From: Mycolicibacterium komossense
GTDB taxonomy: Bacteria; Actinomycetota; Actinomycetes; Mycobacteriales; Mycobacteriaceae
Assembly (NCBI RefSeq): GCF_025822605.1
Contig: NZ_JACKTY010000012.1
Span: 274,010-338,009 of the forward strand
Reading direction: 5' to 3'
DNA: 64,000 nucleotides
Position numbers and translations under genes: made by a program. How positions within the stretch are numbered: position 1 is the first letter of the stretch; each line of letters starts with the position of its first letter. The notes under the pieces were generated by a model, which searched no databases, was not told the DNA's origin, and saw only the letters and a program-made list of their open reading frames with translations. Positions 33,766-44,165 of the stretch are shown here, piece by piece.

Positions 33766-34197
33766 GTGTTCCTCGGCACGTACACGCCCAAGCTCGACGA
33801 CAAAGGGCGACTCACATTGCCCGCCAAATTCCGCGACGCACTGGCAGGAGGGTTGATGGTCACCAAGAGCCAAGACCACAGCCTGGCCGTGTACCCGCGG
33901 GCGGAGTTCGAGGAGCGGGCACGGCAGCGCGCAGCAGCGTCGCGTAGCAACCCGGAGGCCAGGGCCGCCCTGCGCCTCATCGCCGCCGCCACCGACGAAC
34001 AGCATCCCGATGCCCAGGGCCGAATCACCCTGTCGGCCGACCACCGCCGCTACGCCGGCCTGTCGAAGGAATGCGTGGTGATCGGCTCGGTCGATTACCT
34101 CGAAATCTGGGACGCACAGGCTTGGCAGGACTACCAGCAGACACACGAAGAGAACTTCTCCGCGGCCAGCGATGAAGCACTCAGCGACATCATTTGA
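33766..34197 (+). CDS. mraZ: Transcriptional regulator MraZ
   Basis: 143 residues, GTG 33766 with GGGAGGTGA just upstream. It has two tandem AbrB-like swapped-hairpin domains, each with the family DxxxR-type motif: [14 protein letters not shown] (about 10-23) and [13 protein letters not shown] (about 84-96). MraZ forms a ring-shaped oligomer that binds its own promoter and controls the dcw cluster. It is the first gene of that cluster; the last 26 bp overlap rsmH. Confidence 0.94.
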   Translation: MFLGTYTPKLDDKGRLTLPAKFRDALAGGLMVTKSQDHSLAVYPRAEFEERARQRAAASRSNPEARAALRLIAAATDEQHPDAQGRITLSADHRRYAGLSKECVVIGSVDYLEIWDAQAWQDYQQTHEENFSAASDEALSDII

Positions 34198-35368
34198 CCA
34201 GCCTCACCGGCATGCCCGTGCACCGTGGCCTCTGCCCGATATCGCGACCCTGGCGTACTTCCCCAACGCCAGGTTCGCGGTATCGGACGGGGACCTCGAT
34301 GCAGGGGACGCCCGCCGGATTCGCCCCGTTCGAGTAAGTGGTGCCTTCATGGACGACCCGATGGACGAGCCCGGGGTAGACGGTCCAGGGCAGTTCGGCC
34401 ACGTACCTGTCCTGCTCGACCGCTGCGTCGAACTCCTGGTTCCGGCGCTGACCCGCCACAGCGCGGACGGTTCCGGCGCCCTGGTCATCGATGCCACCTT
34501 GGGGGCCGGCGGTCACACCGAACGTCTCCTGACCCAGCTGCCCGGACTACGGGCGATCGGCCTCGACCGCGACCCGAATGCACTTCAGATCGCGGGGGAC
34601 CGGCTCGCGCGGTTCTCCGACCGGCTCACCCTGGTCCGCACCCGCTACGACGGTATCGCCGATGCGCTGGCCCAAACGGGTTATCCGGCAACCGGATCGG
34701 TGGACGGGGTGTTGTTCGACCTCGGCGTCTCGTCGATGCAGCTGGACCGCACCGAGCGCGGTTTCTCCTACTCCGCCGACGCGCCGCTGGATATGCGGAT
34801 GGACCCGGACCTGCCGCTGACCGCGGCGGTAATCCTCAACACCTATGACAAGGCCGCGCTGACCCGAATCCTTCGGGATTTCGGCGACGAGAGGTTCGCC
34901 CCCCGGATCGCGGGTTTCGTCCTTCGCCGCCGGGAGCAGAAGCCGTTCACGACCACCGGCGAACTGGTCGAGCTGCTCTACGAGGCCATTCCCGCCGCTA
35001 CCCGGCGCACCGGTGGACATCCCGCCAAGCGGACCTTCCAGGCGCTGCGAATAGCGGTCAATGCCGAACTGGATTCCCTCACGGACGCGTTGCCCGCCGC
35101 GCTGGATGCGCTCACCGTCGGCGGCCGGGCCGTCGTGATGGCCTACCAGTCGTTGGAGGACCGCATCGTCAAGGGCGTCTTCGCCGAGGCGACCGCCAGC
35201 CGGACGCCGGCCGGTCTCCCCGTTGAACTTCCCGGCTACGAACCGGAATTCGAGTTGTTGATCCGTGGCGCCGAGAGGGCCGACGCCGACGAGATCGAAC
35301 GCAATCCGCGCAGTGCACCTGTGCGGTTGCGGGCAGTGCAGAGAGTGACAGGGAGGGGCAGGCCATGA
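34172..35368 (+). CDS. rsmH: 16S rRNA (cytosine-1402-N4)-methyltransferase
   Basis: 398 residues from ATG 34172, overlapping mraZ by 26 bp. The SAM site is [16 protein letters not shown] (about 109-124), followed by GLDRDPNAL; the [16 protein letters not shown] segment and [16 protein letters not shown] are conserved RsmH blocks. Before them is a 70-residue extension including [19 protein letters not shown], which M. tuberculosis Rv2165c also has, so I keep the early start although ATG 34349 could yield a normal-length enzyme. The enzyme modifies C1402 of 16S rRNA in the ribosomal P site. Confidence 0.92.
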   Translation: MKHSATSFDQPHRHARAPWPLPDIATLAYFPNARFAVSDGDLDAGDARRIRPVRVSGAFMDDPMDEPGVDGPGQFGHVPVLLDRCVELLVPALTRHSADGSGALVIDATLGAGGHTERLLTQLPGLRAIGLDRDPNALQIAGDRLARFSDRLTLVRTRYDGIADALAQTGYPATGSVDGVLFDLGVSSMQLDRTERGFSYSADAPLDMRMDPDLPLTAAVILNTYDKAALTRILRDFGDERFAPRIAGFVLRRREQKPFTTTGELVELLYEAIPAATRRTGGHPAKRTFQALRIAVNAELDSLTDALPAALDALTVGGRAVVMAYQSLEDRIVKGVFAEATASRTPAGLPVELPGYEPEFELLIRGAERADADEIERNPRSAPVRLRAVQRVTGRGRP

Positions 35369-36495
35369 AGACCAAACGTGAGGTCAAGCCGAAAGAGATG
35401 GCCCGCAAAGGCGCCACTCGCACGACGGCAGCCCAGCGGACGGCCCGCAAACCCCGCGGCGACGAGGACTCCGGCCGTCGTGGCGACGCCGAGATCCAGA
35501 CGAAGGGACGTGCCAAGGGCCGCCGGCCGGCCGAGGCGCCGAACCGCGGCGGCCGCGCGCGTAACCCCAAGGCGGCCAAGGTCTCCGGGCCCACTCGCGA
35601 ACCCCGCGGTCTGCAGCACGGTCCGGCCACGACGCCGTTCCGCCGTCCCGCTCCGCCGAAGAACACCAGTCAGGCCAAGGCTCGCGCCAAGGCACGTAAG
35701 GCCAAGGCGCCCAAGGTGGTTCGCGTTCCCTTGCGGGAGCGGATGCTCCGCAGGCTGAGCCACGTCATCGAGAACGTCGAACTGAACCCGCGCACCCTGG
35801 CCGCCCGGGTCCCGTTCGTCGTGTTGGTGATCGCCGCGCTGGGGCTCGGGCTGGGGGTCACCCTCTGGTTGTCCACCGATGCCGCCGAGCGCTCGTATCA
35901 ACTCGGCCACGCACGCGACGTCAACCAGGCGCTGGCACAGCAGAAGGAGGCTCTTGAGCGCGATGTGCTCATAGCCCAGGCGCCGCCTGCACTGGCCGAG
36001 GCGGCCCGCAATCTGGGGATGATCCCGTCGCGCGACACCGCGCACCTGGTGCAGGACGCCAACGGAAACTGGATCGTGGTCGGCACCCCGAAACCGGCGG
36101 AGGGTGTCCCGCCGCCGCCGCTGAACAGCAAGCTGCCTGATGACATCCCCGCGCCGCCGAAGCCCGCCCCGCCGGCCATGGTGAACCCGCTCGAGCGCCC
36201 GGTCCGGATTCCCGGGGCTCTCGGCGCCCCGGGCACTGACCCCGAGGTGCTGGTGCGGATGACGCCTCCGGGTGCGGTCTCGCCGCTCGACCATGCCGCC
36301 GATGCCGTGCCGGGATCGATTCCCGGCGCAGCGGTACCGGTCGCACCGGGGACGCCGGCAACCGGGCCGCTGCCAGGGCCGGTCGATGCTGCCGGTGTCC
36401 CGGTGGCGCCGCCGGCCGCTCCCGCGCCTGTCGACGTGCCGGCCCCGGCACCCGCTGACGCCGCGGTCGCCCCGGCGCCAGGTCCGCCGGCATGA
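35365..36495 (+). CDS. FtsL-like division membrane protein with basic and Pro-rich tails (Rv2164c type)
   Basis: 376 residues, ATG 35365 sharing ATGA with rsmH. A very basic cytoplasmic region (1-140, many Lys, Arg, Ala) precedes one helix (about 152-172), then a short coiled-coil-like stretch ([19 protein letters not shown], about 175-193) and a Pro/Ala-rich outer tail. Position between rsmH and pbpB and the single helix plus coiled coil match FtsL, which recruits the FtsQ-FtsL-FtsB complex. The long tails are actinobacterial additions. Confidence 0.83.
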   Translation: MKTKREVKPKEMARKGATRTTAAQRTARKPRGDEDSGRRGDAEIQTKGRAKGRRPAEAPNRGGRARNPKAAKVSGPTREPRGLQHGPATTPFRRPAPPKNTSQAKARAKARKAKAPKVVRVPLRERMLRRLSHVIENVELNPRTLAARVPFVVLVIAALGLGLGVTLWLSTDAAERSYQLGHARDVNQALAQQKEALERDVLIAQAPPALAEAARNLGMIPSRDTAHLVQDANGNWIVVGTPKPAEGVPPPPLNSKLPDDIPAPPKPAPPAMVNPLERPVRIPGALGAPGTDPEVLVRMTPPGAVSPLDHAADAVPGSIPGAAVPVAPGTPATGPLPGPVDAAGVPVAPPAAPAPVDVPAPAPADAAVAPAPGPPA

Positions 36496-38417
36496 GCCGC
36501 GGCGACCGCTCACGCGGTGCCGGCCGGCCCGGCAAGACAGCCAAGAAACCAGCCAACGAGCAGGGCAAGTCAACCCGCGACCGGCGTACCAGGGAGGCCG
36601 CCGAAACCGGCTCCCGCACCGCGTCGTTCTCCTTCCGGCACCGGGCGGGCAATATCGTGATCGCCTTGGTACTCGTCGTCGCCGGTGCCCAGCTTTTCTA
36701 TATCCAGGTACCCAAGGCCGCCGGCCTGCGCGCCGAGGCCGCCAGCCAGCTCAAGGTCACCGACGTCGAGAGGGCGGTCCGCGGCAGTATCGTCGACCGC
36801 AATTTCGACAAGCTGGCCTTCACCATCGAGGCCAAGGCGCTGACGTTCCAGCCGGTCAGGGTGCGCAAGCAGCTCGAGGAAGCCCAAGCGGCATCCCCTG
36901 CGGCACCCGACCCGCAGAAGCGGCTGCGTGATATCGCCAAAGAGGTGTCGACCCGGCTGAACAACAAGCCTGACCTGGCGACAGTGCTCAAGAAGCTGCA
37001 GAGCAACGAGAACTTCGTCTATCTCGCTCGCGCGGTGGACCCGGCGATCGCCACCGCCATCATCGACAAGTTCCCCGAGGTCGGCCAGGAACGCCAGGAT
37101 ATCCGGCAGTATCCCGGCGGTTCGCTGGCAGCCAATATGGTCGGCGGCATCGACTGGGACGGTCACGGACTACTCGGACTCGAGGACTCCTACGATTCGG
37201 TGCTCTCCGGTTCCGACGGCTCTCTGACCTATGACCGCGGCTCCGACGGGGTGGTGATCCCGGGTAGTTATCGCAACCGCCACGACGCTGTCGACGGCTC
37301 GACCGTCCAGCTGACGATCGACGACGATATCCAGTTCTACGTCCAGCAGCAGGTGCAGCAGGCCAAGGATCTCTCCGGCGCCAAGGACGTCTCGGCGGTG
37401 GTCATGGACGCCAAGACCGGCGAGGTGCTGGCGATGGCGAACGACAACACCTTCGACCCAAGCCAGGACGTCGGTCGCCAGCAGGACAAGCAGCTGGGCA
37501 ATCCGTCGGTGTCGTCGCCGTTCGAGCCCGGCTCGGTCAACAAGATCATCACCGCGTCGTCGGTGATCGAATACGGCTTGTCCAATCCCGACGAGGTGCT
37601 GCAGGTGCCCGGGTCGATCAACATGGGTGGCGTCACCGTCGCCGACGCCTGGAGCCATGGCGTGATGCCGTACACCACCACCGGCGTGTTCGGGAAGTCC
37701 TCCAACGTGGGCACGCTGATGCTGGCGCAGCGCATCGGCCCCGAGCGCTACTACGACATGCTGCAGAAGTTCGGGCTCGGCCAGCGCACGGGAGTGGGAC
37801 TGCCCGGTGAGAGCGCCGGCCTGGTGCCCCCGATCGACCAGTGGTCGGGTTCTACGTTCTCGAACCTGCCCATCGGACAGGGGCTTTCGATGACTCTGCT
37901 GCAGATGACCGGGCTCTACCAGACGATCGCGAACGACGGGGTCCGTATCCCGCCCCGCGTCATCAAGGCGACGATCGCGCCCGACGGCACCCGCACCGAG
38001 GAGCCGCAACCCCAGGGCGTCCGGGTGGTCTCGCCGCAGACCGCGCAGACGGTGCGCAACATGTTCCGCGCCATCCTGCAGAAGGACCCCAGGGGCATCC
38101 AGCAGGGCACCGGATCGTCCGGTGCGGTCGAGGGGTACCAGTTGGCGGGCAAAACGGGTACCGCCCAGCAGATCAACCCGGCCTGTGGTTGCTACTACAG
38201 CGACGTCTACTGGATCACTTTCGCCGGTATGGCCACGGTCGACAACCCGCGCTACGTCGTGGGCATCATGATGAACGCGCCGGCGCGAGCCGCCGACGGT
38301 AAGCCGGGTTCGTCGGCCGCGCCGCTGTTCCACAACATCGCCTCCTGGCTGATGCAGCGGGAGAACGTGCCGCTGTCGCCCGATCCTGGGCCGCCGCTGA
38401 CGCTGCAGGCGTCGTAA
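36492..38417 (+). CDS. pbpB: Penicillin-binding protein PbpB (FtsI), septal transpeptidase
   Basis: 641 residues, ATG 36492 overlapping the previous stop. A basic cytoplasmic part and one helix (about 55-77) lead to a pedestal domain with RGSIVDRN (about 97) and then the transpeptidase domain. Active-site motifs are SVNK (Ser348, Lys351), SSN (403-405) and KTG (554-556), all intact. It cross-links septal peptidoglycan with FtsW as partner. The PE_PGRS and hypothetical genes lying between pbpB and murE in M. tuberculosis are absent. Confidence 0.96.
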   Translation: MSRGDRSRGAGRPGKTAKKPANEQGKSTRDRRTREAAETGSRTASFSFRHRAGNIVIALVLVVAGAQLFYIQVPKAAGLRAEAASQLKVTDVERAVRGSIVDRNFDKLAFTIEAKALTFQPVRVRKQLEEAQAASPAAPDPQKRLRDIAKEVSTRLNNKPDLATVLKKLQSNENFVYLARAVDPAIATAIIDKFPEVGQERQDIRQYPGGSLAANMVGGIDWDGHGLLGLEDSYDSVLSGSDGSLTYDRGSDGVVIPGSYRNRHDAVDGSTVQLTIDDDIQFYVQQQVQQAKDLSGAKDVSAVVMDAKTGEVLAMANDNTFDPSQDVGRQQDKQLGNPSVSSPFEPGSVNKIITASSVIEYGLSNPDEVLQVPGSINMGGVTVADAWSHGVMPYTTTGVFGKSSNVGTLMLAQRIGPERYYDMLQKFGLGQRTGVGLPGESAGLVPPIDQWSGSTFSNLPIGQGLSMTLLQMTGLYQTIANDGVRIPPRVIKATIAPDGTRTEEPQPQGVRVVSPQTAQTVRNMFRAILQKDPRGIQQGTGSSGAVEGYQLAGKTGTAQQINPACGCYYSDVYWITFAGMATVDNPRYVVGIMMNAPARAADGKPGSSAAPLFHNIASWLMQRENVPLSPDPGPPLTLQAS

Positions 38418-38519
38418 GAGGCGAGGGTTCAGGCTCGGTAGGGTGTCAGGGCCGATCGTGGCTCATCGCGATGGGGCGGGACGGGTTCCAGCACAGACTG
38501 CTTGAGATGGAGGTGGCAC

Positions 38520-40079
38520 GTGGCGTCGGCACCGCGGGTACCTCAGCAGCGTCTACGGCCCAGCGTCACTGCCGGTGTGCCGTTGGCGGCGCTGGCGGCG
38601 GCCGTGGGCGCGGTGTCGGCTGATGCCGGGGCGGTCCTCGATGTCCCGGTGAACGGGGTCACGCTGCGGGCGCAGGACGTCCTGCCGGGCGATCTGTTCG
38701 CCGCGCTGCCCGGTTCTTCCTCGCACGGTGCGCGGTACGCGGCCGACGCGGTCGCGCGCGGGGCGGTGGCCGTGTTGACCGACGACGCCGGACTCGCTGC
38801 TCTCGCCCAGCCGATCGGGGTGCCCGTGCTGGTGCACGCGACGCCGCGCGCCGTCCTCGGGCCGGTGGCCGCGCAGGTTTTCGGCCGCCCGTCGGAGGCC
38901 CTCACGGTCGTCGGCGTCACGGGTACCTCGGGTAAGACCACCACCGCCTATCTGGTCGAGGCGGGATTGCGCGCCGCCGGCCGGACCGCGGGGCTGATCG
39001 GGACCGTCGGGATCCGGATCGCCGGTGCCGACGTGCCGAGCGCGCTGACCACGCCGGAGGCCCCTGCCGTGCAGGGTCTGCTCGCGCTGATGGTCGAGCG
39101 CGGTGTCGATACCGCGGTGATGGAGGTGTCCAGCCACGCGCTGTCGCTGGGACGGGTCGACGGGGTGCGCTTCGCGGTCGGCGGCTTCACCAACCTGTCG
39201 CGCGATCATCTGGACTTTCATCCGACCATGGCGGACTACTTCGAAGCCAAGGCAAGACTTTTCGATCCGGAGTCCCCGCTACACGCGCAGCGATCCGTGA
39301 TCTGTGTCGACGACGACGCCGGCCGCGCAATGGCGGCTCGGACGCCAGGGGCGATCACCGTCAGTGCCGCGCGGCAGCCGGGGAAGGCCGACTGGACAGT
39401 CAGCGATATCGCGCACCTGCCCAGCGGCGGACAGGACTTCACCGCCATCGACCCGGCCGGTGTGCACCACCGCATCGGTATCCGGCTGCCTGGTAGCTAC
39501 AACATCGCGAACTGCCTTGTCGCACTTGCCATCCTGGATTCCGTCGGGGTGGCGCCCGAACAGGCCGTTCCCGGTCTGTCCGAGGCGCGGGTGCCGGGCC
39601 GGCTGGAGCCGGTGGAAAAGGGTCAAGACTTCGTGGCGCTGGTCGACTACGCGCACAAGCCCGGCGCGCTGCGGGCAGTGCTGGAGACGCTGCGCAACCA
39701 GGTCACCACCACACGGCTCGCCGTGGTGTTCGGTGCGGGCGGCAATCGCGATGCCGGCAAGCGGGCGCCGATGGGTGCCGTCGCGGCCGAGCTGGCCGAC
39801 CTCGTCGTCGTCACCGACGACAATCCACGCGATGAGGAGCCCGCCGTGATCAGAGCTGCCATCACGGCGGCGGCCTCCGGTGGACGAGCGGAGGTGGTCG
39901 AGATCGGTGACCGTCGCGCAGCCATCGACCACGCCGTCGCCTGGGCCCGGCCCGGTGATGTGGTGCTGATCGCGGGGAAGGGTCATGAATCGGGTCAGAC
40001 CGCGGGCGGGCAGACGCGCCCGTTCGACGACCGCGCCGAGCTCGCCGCATCCCTGACCGCGCTGGAGCACCGCGCATGA
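38520..40079 (+). CDS. murE: UDP-MurNAc-L-Ala-D-Glu:meso-diaminopimelate ligase
   Basis: 519 residues. GTG 38520 has GGAGG at 6 nt, better than TTG 38502. The ATP site is [11 protein letters not shown] (about 134-144). STHAL-type and [10 protein letters not shown] (about 225) segments are Mur-ligase conserved, and DDNPRDEEP (about 437) is the DNPR motif that recognises meso-diaminopimelate. It adds mDAP to UDP-MurNAc-dipeptide in the cytoplasm. A 102-bp gap separates it from pbpB; the following genes are joined by overlaps. Confidence 0.96.
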   Translation: MASAPRVPQQRLRPSVTAGVPLAALAAAVGAVSADAGAVLDVPVNGVTLRAQDVLPGDLFAALPGSSSHGARYAADAVARGAVAVLTDDAGLAALAQPIGVPVLVHATPRAVLGPVAAQVFGRPSEALTVVGVTGTSGKTTTAYLVEAGLRAAGRTAGLIGTVGIRIAGADVPSALTTPEAPAVQGLLALMVERGVDTAVMEVSSHALSLGRVDGVRFAVGGFTNLSRDHLDFHPTMADYFEAKARLFDPESPLHAQRSVICVDDDAGRAMAARTPGAITVSAARQPGKADWTVSDIAHLPSGGQDFTAIDPAGVHHRIGIRLPGSYNIANCLVALAILDSVGVAPEQAVPGLSEARVPGRLEPVEKGQDFVALVDYAHKPGALRAVLETLRNQVTTTRLAVVFGAGGNRDAGKRAPMGAVAAELADLVVVTDDNPRDEEPAVIRAAITAAASGGRAEVVEIGDRRAAIDHAVAWARPGDVVLIAGKGHESGQTAGGQTRPFDDRAELAASLTALEHRA

Positions 40080-41584
40080 TCGACCTTTCGCTGGCGCAGA
40101 TCGCCGAGATCGTCGGTGGCCGGCTCACTGATATCTCCGCAGCCGAGGCCCAGCACACCTATGTCACCGGCACCGTCGAATTCGACTCTCGGGCGGTCGG
40201 CGCCGGCGGCCTGTTCCTGGCGCTGCCCGGTGCCCGGGTCGACGGCCACGACCACGCGCAGGCCGCGGTGGCCGCGGGTGCCGTCGCGGTGCTGGCCGCG
40301 CGGCCGGTCGGGGTGCCCGCCATCGTGGTGACGCCGGTTCCTGGTGACGTCAGTGCGAGCGTGCTCGAACACGACCTCGACGGTTCCGGTGCCGCGGTGC
40401 TCGCCGCGCTGGCCGCACTGGCCGCCGCGGTAGCCGAGCGACTCGTGGCGGGTGGGCTGACCATCGTTGGGGTGACCGGCTCCTCGGGCAAGACCTCGAC
40501 CAAGGATCTGCTGGCCGCAGTGCTCGCCCCGCTGGGTGAGGTGGTGGCCCCGCCGGGCTCGTTCAACAACGAGTTGGGGCATCCGTGGACAGTGCTGCGC
40601 GCGACGCCGGACACCGACTATCTGATCCTGGAGATGTCGGCGCGGCACCCGGGCAACATCGCTGCGCTGGCGGCCATCGCGCCGCCGCAGATCGCGGTCG
40701 TGCTCAACGTCGGCACCGCACACCTGGGTGAGTTCGGTTCGCGCCAGGCCATCGCCGACACCAAAGCCGAGCTGCCGCAGGCGGTTTCGGAGTCCGGCGT
40801 GGTGGTACTGAATGCCGATGATTCGGCGGTGGCGGCCATGGCGAAGGTGACCGCAGCGCGGGTGGTGCAGGTCAGCCGAGAGAACTCTGCCGCGGACGTC
40901 TGGGCCGGTGACGTCACCCTCGACGAGCTGGCGCGGGCGCGGTTCACCCTGCACTACCAGGACAACAACACAGTCGACATCGCGCTCGCAGTGCACGGCG
41001 ATCACCAGGTGTCCAACGCGCTGTGCGCGGCCGCGGTCGCCCTGGAATGCGGAGCGAGCGGTGAACAGGTAGCTGCGGCGCTGGCCGCGGCGGGTCCGGT
41101 GTCCCAGCACCGGATGGCCGTCACGAATCGCGCCGACGGCGTGACCGTCATCAACGACGCTTACAACGCCAACCCCGATTCGGTGCGCGCCGGCCTGGCC
41201 GCGCTGGCCTGGATGGCCCGCGGCGGCGACGGCCGGGGGCGGGAACGCCGCCGCAGTTTCGCCGTGCTCGGTGAGATGGGGGAGCTCGGTGACGACGCAA
41301 TTTCCGAGCATGACCGCATCGGCCGGCTGGCGGTGCGCTTAGATGTGTCTCGACTCGTCGTCGTCGGAACCGGGAGGGCTATGAGCGCCATGCACCACGG
41401 GGCGGTCATGGAGGGGTCTTGGGGCGCCGAGGCCTCCCAGGTCGACGATGTCGATGCCGCCCTGACGTTGCTACGGGCGGAGCTGCAGCCCGGTGATGTG
41501 GTGCTGGTGAAGGCGTCCAAATCGGCGGGCCTGGTGGCGTTGGCCCAGGCGTTGACCGCCGACAGCGGGGATACCCACCCATGA
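40076..41584 (+). CDS. murF: UDP-MurNAc-tripeptide:D-Ala-D-Ala ligase
   Basis: 502 residues, ATG 40076 overlapping murE by 4 bp. The ATP loop is [13 protein letters not shown] (about 131-143), then [10 protein letters not shown] and [11 protein letters not shown] (about 190-235), and [11 protein letters not shown] (about 361), all MurF blocks. It adds D-Ala-D-Ala to complete the pentapeptide. A loop with GRGRERRR (about 385) adds Arg-rich sequence before [10 protein letters not shown]. Confidence 0.96.
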   Translation: MIDLSLAQIAEIVGGRLTDISAAEAQHTYVTGTVEFDSRAVGAGGLFLALPGARVDGHDHAQAAVAAGAVAVLAARPVGVPAIVVTPVPGDVSASVLEHDLDGSGAAVLAALAALAAAVAERLVAGGLTIVGVTGSSGKTSTKDLLAAVLAPLGEVVAPPGSFNNELGHPWTVLRATPDTDYLILEMSARHPGNIAALAAIAPPQIAVVLNVGTAHLGEFGSRQAIADTKAELPQAVSESGVVVLNADDSAVAAMAKVTAARVVQVSRENSAADVWAGDVTLDELARARFTLHYQDNNTVDIALAVHGDHQVSNALCAAAVALECGASGEQVAAALAAAGPVSQHRMAVTNRADGVTVINDAYNANPDSVRAGLAALAWMARGGDGRGRERRRSFAVLGEMGELGDDAISEHDRIGRLAVRLDVSRLVVVGTGRAMSAMHHGAVMEGSWGAEASQVDDVDAALTLLRAELQPGDVVLVKASKSAGLVALAQALTADSGDTHP

Positions 41585-42660
41585 GACTGATTCTGATCGC
41601 CGTCGGGATTTCTCTGACGGTGTCCATTCTGCTGACGCCGGTGCTGATCAGACTGTTCACCCGGCAGGGTTTCGGCCACGAGATCCGCGAGGACGGGCCA
41701 CCCAGCCACAAGACCAAGCGCGGCACCCCGTCGATGGGTGGCGTGGCCATCCTCGCCGGTATCTGGGCCGCCTACCTGGGCACCCATCTGGTCGGCGCGG
41801 CCCTCGACGCCGACGCCCCCTCGGCGACGGGCCTGCTGGTTCTCGGGTTGGCCACCGCGCTGGGCGCCGTCGGCTTCATCGACGATCTGATCAAGATCCG
41901 CCGGTCGCGCAACCTCGGCCTGAACAAGACCGCCAAGACCATCGGGCAGCTCACCGCGGCCGTGCTGTTCGGCGTGCTGGTCCTGGGTTTTCGCAATTCC
42001 GACGGTCTGACCCCGGGCAGCCCCGAGCTGTCCTATGTCCGGGAGATCGCCACGGTCACCCTGGCGCCCGCGCTGTTCGTGCTGTTCGTCGTGATCGTGG
42101 TCAGCGCCTGGTCGAACGCCGTCAACTTCACCGACGGGCTCGACGGCCTGGCGGCGGGCAGCATGGGCATGGTGTCGGCGGCCTATGTGCTGATCACGTT
42201 CTGGCAGTACCGCAACGCGTGTGCGACATCGCCCGGCCTCGGCTGCTACAACGTGCGCGACCCGCTGGACCTGGCGATCATCGCCGCCGCTACCGCCGGC
42301 GCCTGTATCGGTTTCCTGTGGTGGAATGCCGCGCCGGCCAAAATCTTCATGGGCGATACCGGGTCGCTTGCCCTCGGCGGCATCATCGCCGGCATTTCGG
42401 TGACCAGCCGGACCGAGGTCCTCGCGGTGGTGCTGGGTGCGCTGTTCGTGGCGGAGATCGTCTCGGTCGTCGTGCAGATCCTGGCATTCCGCACCACGGG
42501 GCGACGGGTGTTCCGGATGGCGCCGTTCCATCATCATTTTGAGCTGGTCGGTTGGGCCGAAACCACGGTGATCATCAGGTTCTGGCTGCTGACCGCCATC
42601 GCCTGCGGTCTCGGGGTGGCGCTGTTCTACGGTGAGTGGCTCAGCGCCATCGGTGCCTGA
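41581..42660 (+). CDS. mraY: Phospho-MurNAc-pentapeptide translocase
   Basis: 359 residues, ATG 41581. It is a polytopic protein with ten helices. Active-site blocks are [11 protein letters not shown] (about 44-54), [16 protein letters not shown] (about 100) with the Asp pair, [13 protein letters not shown] (about 180) and MAPFHHHFE (about 313). It makes lipid I from UDP-MurNAc-pentapeptide and polyprenyl phosphate. In mycobacteria it is also called murX. It overlaps murF by 4 bp and murD by 1 bp. Confidence 0.97.
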   Translation: MRLILIAVGISLTVSILLTPVLIRLFTRQGFGHEIREDGPPSHKTKRGTPSMGGVAILAGIWAAYLGTHLVGAALDADAPSATGLLVLGLATALGAVGFIDDLIKIRRSRNLGLNKTAKTIGQLTAAVLFGVLVLGFRNSDGLTPGSPELSYVREIATVTLAPALFVLFVVIVVSAWSNAVNFTDGLDGLAAGSMGMVSAAYVLITFWQYRNACATSPGLGCYNVRDPLDLAIIAAATAGACIGFLWWNAAPAKIFMGDTGSLALGGIIAGISVTSRTEVLAVVLGALFVAEIVSVVVQILAFRTTGRRVFRMAPFHHHFELVGWAETTVIIRFWLLTAIACGLGVALFYGEWLSAIGA

Positions 42661-44159
42661 TGGGGGAGCCGTCGGCGCCCGACCCGGATCGTGAACTGGC
42701 GCCGCTGGCGCCGGGTGCCCGGGTCCTCGTGGTCGGTGCCGGTGTCACCGGCCGTGCAGTGCTGGCGGCGTTGACGCCGCTGGGTGCGCTCGCCGACCTG
42801 ACCGACGACAACCCGATGGCGTTGGAACCGTTCGCCTACAACGGGGTGCGGGTGATCGACGCGGATTCGGCTGCGCAGCGGGTCGCGGAGTATGCGCTGG
42901 TGGTGATCAGTCCCGGCCTGCCGCCGACGGCGCCGATCCCGGTGGCCGCCGCGGCCGCCGGGGTGCCCGTTTGGGGTGACGTCGAACTGGCTTGGCGGCT
43001 GGACCGATCCGGCCGGCAGGGGCCGCCGCGGCGCTGGCTGGTGGTGACCGGGACCAATGGCAAGACCACCACGACCTCGATGCTGCAGGCCATGCTGACC
43101 GCGGCAGGTCTGCACAGCCTGTTGTGCGGCAATATCGGCAGCCCGGTGCTCGACGTCCTCGGCGAACCCTCGGAGTTCCTGGCCGTGGAACTGTCCAGTT
43201 TCCAGCTGTTCTGGTCATCGTCGCTGCGGCCGGAAGCAGGGGTGGTGCTCAACATCGCCGAGGACCACCTGGACTGGCATGGCTCGTTGGAGCATTACGT
43301 CGGCGCCAAGGCCCGCGCCCTCGACGGCCGCGTCGCCGTGGTCGGACAGGACGATCCGCTCGCCGCCGGTCTGCTCGATACCGCAGGTGCCGCGGTGCGG
43401 GTCGGCTTCGTGCTCGGGGAGCCGGGGCCCGGTCAGCTGGGTGTGCGTGACGGGATGCTGGTGGACCGTGCGTTCGGCGGTGGCGACCAGGACGGCGTGG
43501 CATTGGCACCCGTCGACAGCATCGCCGTCGCGGGACCCGTCGGGGTACTCGACGCGCTGGCTGCCGCGGCGCTGGCCCGGGCGGTCGGGGTGGCGCCGGC
43601 GGCGATCGCCGCCGCGCTGGCGCAGTTCCAGGTGGGCCGGCACCGTGCCGAGGTGGTGGCGGTCACCGAGGACGGGATCAGCTGGGTCGACGATTCGAAG
43701 GCGACCAACCCGCACGCCGCCGAGGCGTCGCTGCAGGCCTATTCGCGGGTGGTTTGGGTCGCCGGCGGCATGCTCAAGGGCGCCTCGGTCGAGGACCTGG
43801 TCGCCCGGATGGCGAATCGCCTGGTGGGAGTCGTGCTGATCGGCCGCGACCGCGCAGATATCGCCAAGGCGTTATCACGACACGCGCCCGATGTCCCCGT
43901 CGTAGAGGTTGTGACAGGGGAGGATGCTGGGGTGCATGAGACTAGTGGGTCTTCTGTGACTCATGTGACTAACGGGTCGGGGGAGATCGGACCACGGGTG
44001 ATGGCGGCGGTCGTCGCGGCAGCCCGCCGACTCGCGACGCCAGGCGACACCGTGCTGTTGGCGCCCGCAGGTGCGTCGTTCGACCAATTCACCGGCTACG
44101 CAGACCGCGGCGACCAGTTCGCCGCCGCCATCCGTTTCTCCTTCACCTCGGGGCAGTAG
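42660..44159 (+). CDS. murD: UDP-MurNAc-L-alanine:D-glutamate ligase
   Basis: 499 residues. ATG 42660 shares one base with the mraY stop (TGATG). The ATP loop is [13 protein letters not shown] (about 133-145); [12 protein letters not shown] and [12 protein letters not shown] (about 342-353) are MurD blocks. Near residue 425 a variable loop ([19 protein letters not shown]) is encoded by a visibly less GC-rich stretch, whereas M. tuberculosis has a different insertion there. Catalysis should not be affected because the ligand motifs flank it intact. Confidence 0.95.
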   Translation: MGEPSAPDPDRELAPLAPGARVLVVGAGVTGRAVLAALTPLGALADLTDDNPMALEPFAYNGVRVIDADSAAQRVAEYALVVISPGLPPTAPIPVAAAAAGVPVWGDVELAWRLDRSGRQGPPRRWLVVTGTNGKTTTTSMLQAMLTAAGLHSLLCGNIGSPVLDVLGEPSEFLAVELSSFQLFWSSSLRPEAGVVLNIAEDHLDWHGSLEHYVGAKARALDGRVAVVGQDDPLAAGLLDTAGAAVRVGFVLGEPGPGQLGVRDGMLVDRAFGGGDQDGVALAPVDSIAVAGPVGVLDALAAAALARAVGVAPAAIAAALAQFQVGRHRAEVVAVTEDGISWVDDSKATNPHAAEASLQAYSRVVWVAGGMLKGASVEDLVARMANRLVGVVLIGRDRADIAKALSRHAPDVPVVEVVTGEDAGVHETSGSSVTHVTNGSGEIGPRVMAAVVAAARRLATPGDTVLLAPAGASFDQFTGYADRGDQFAAAIRFSFTSGQ

Positions 44160-44165
44160 GCCGCG

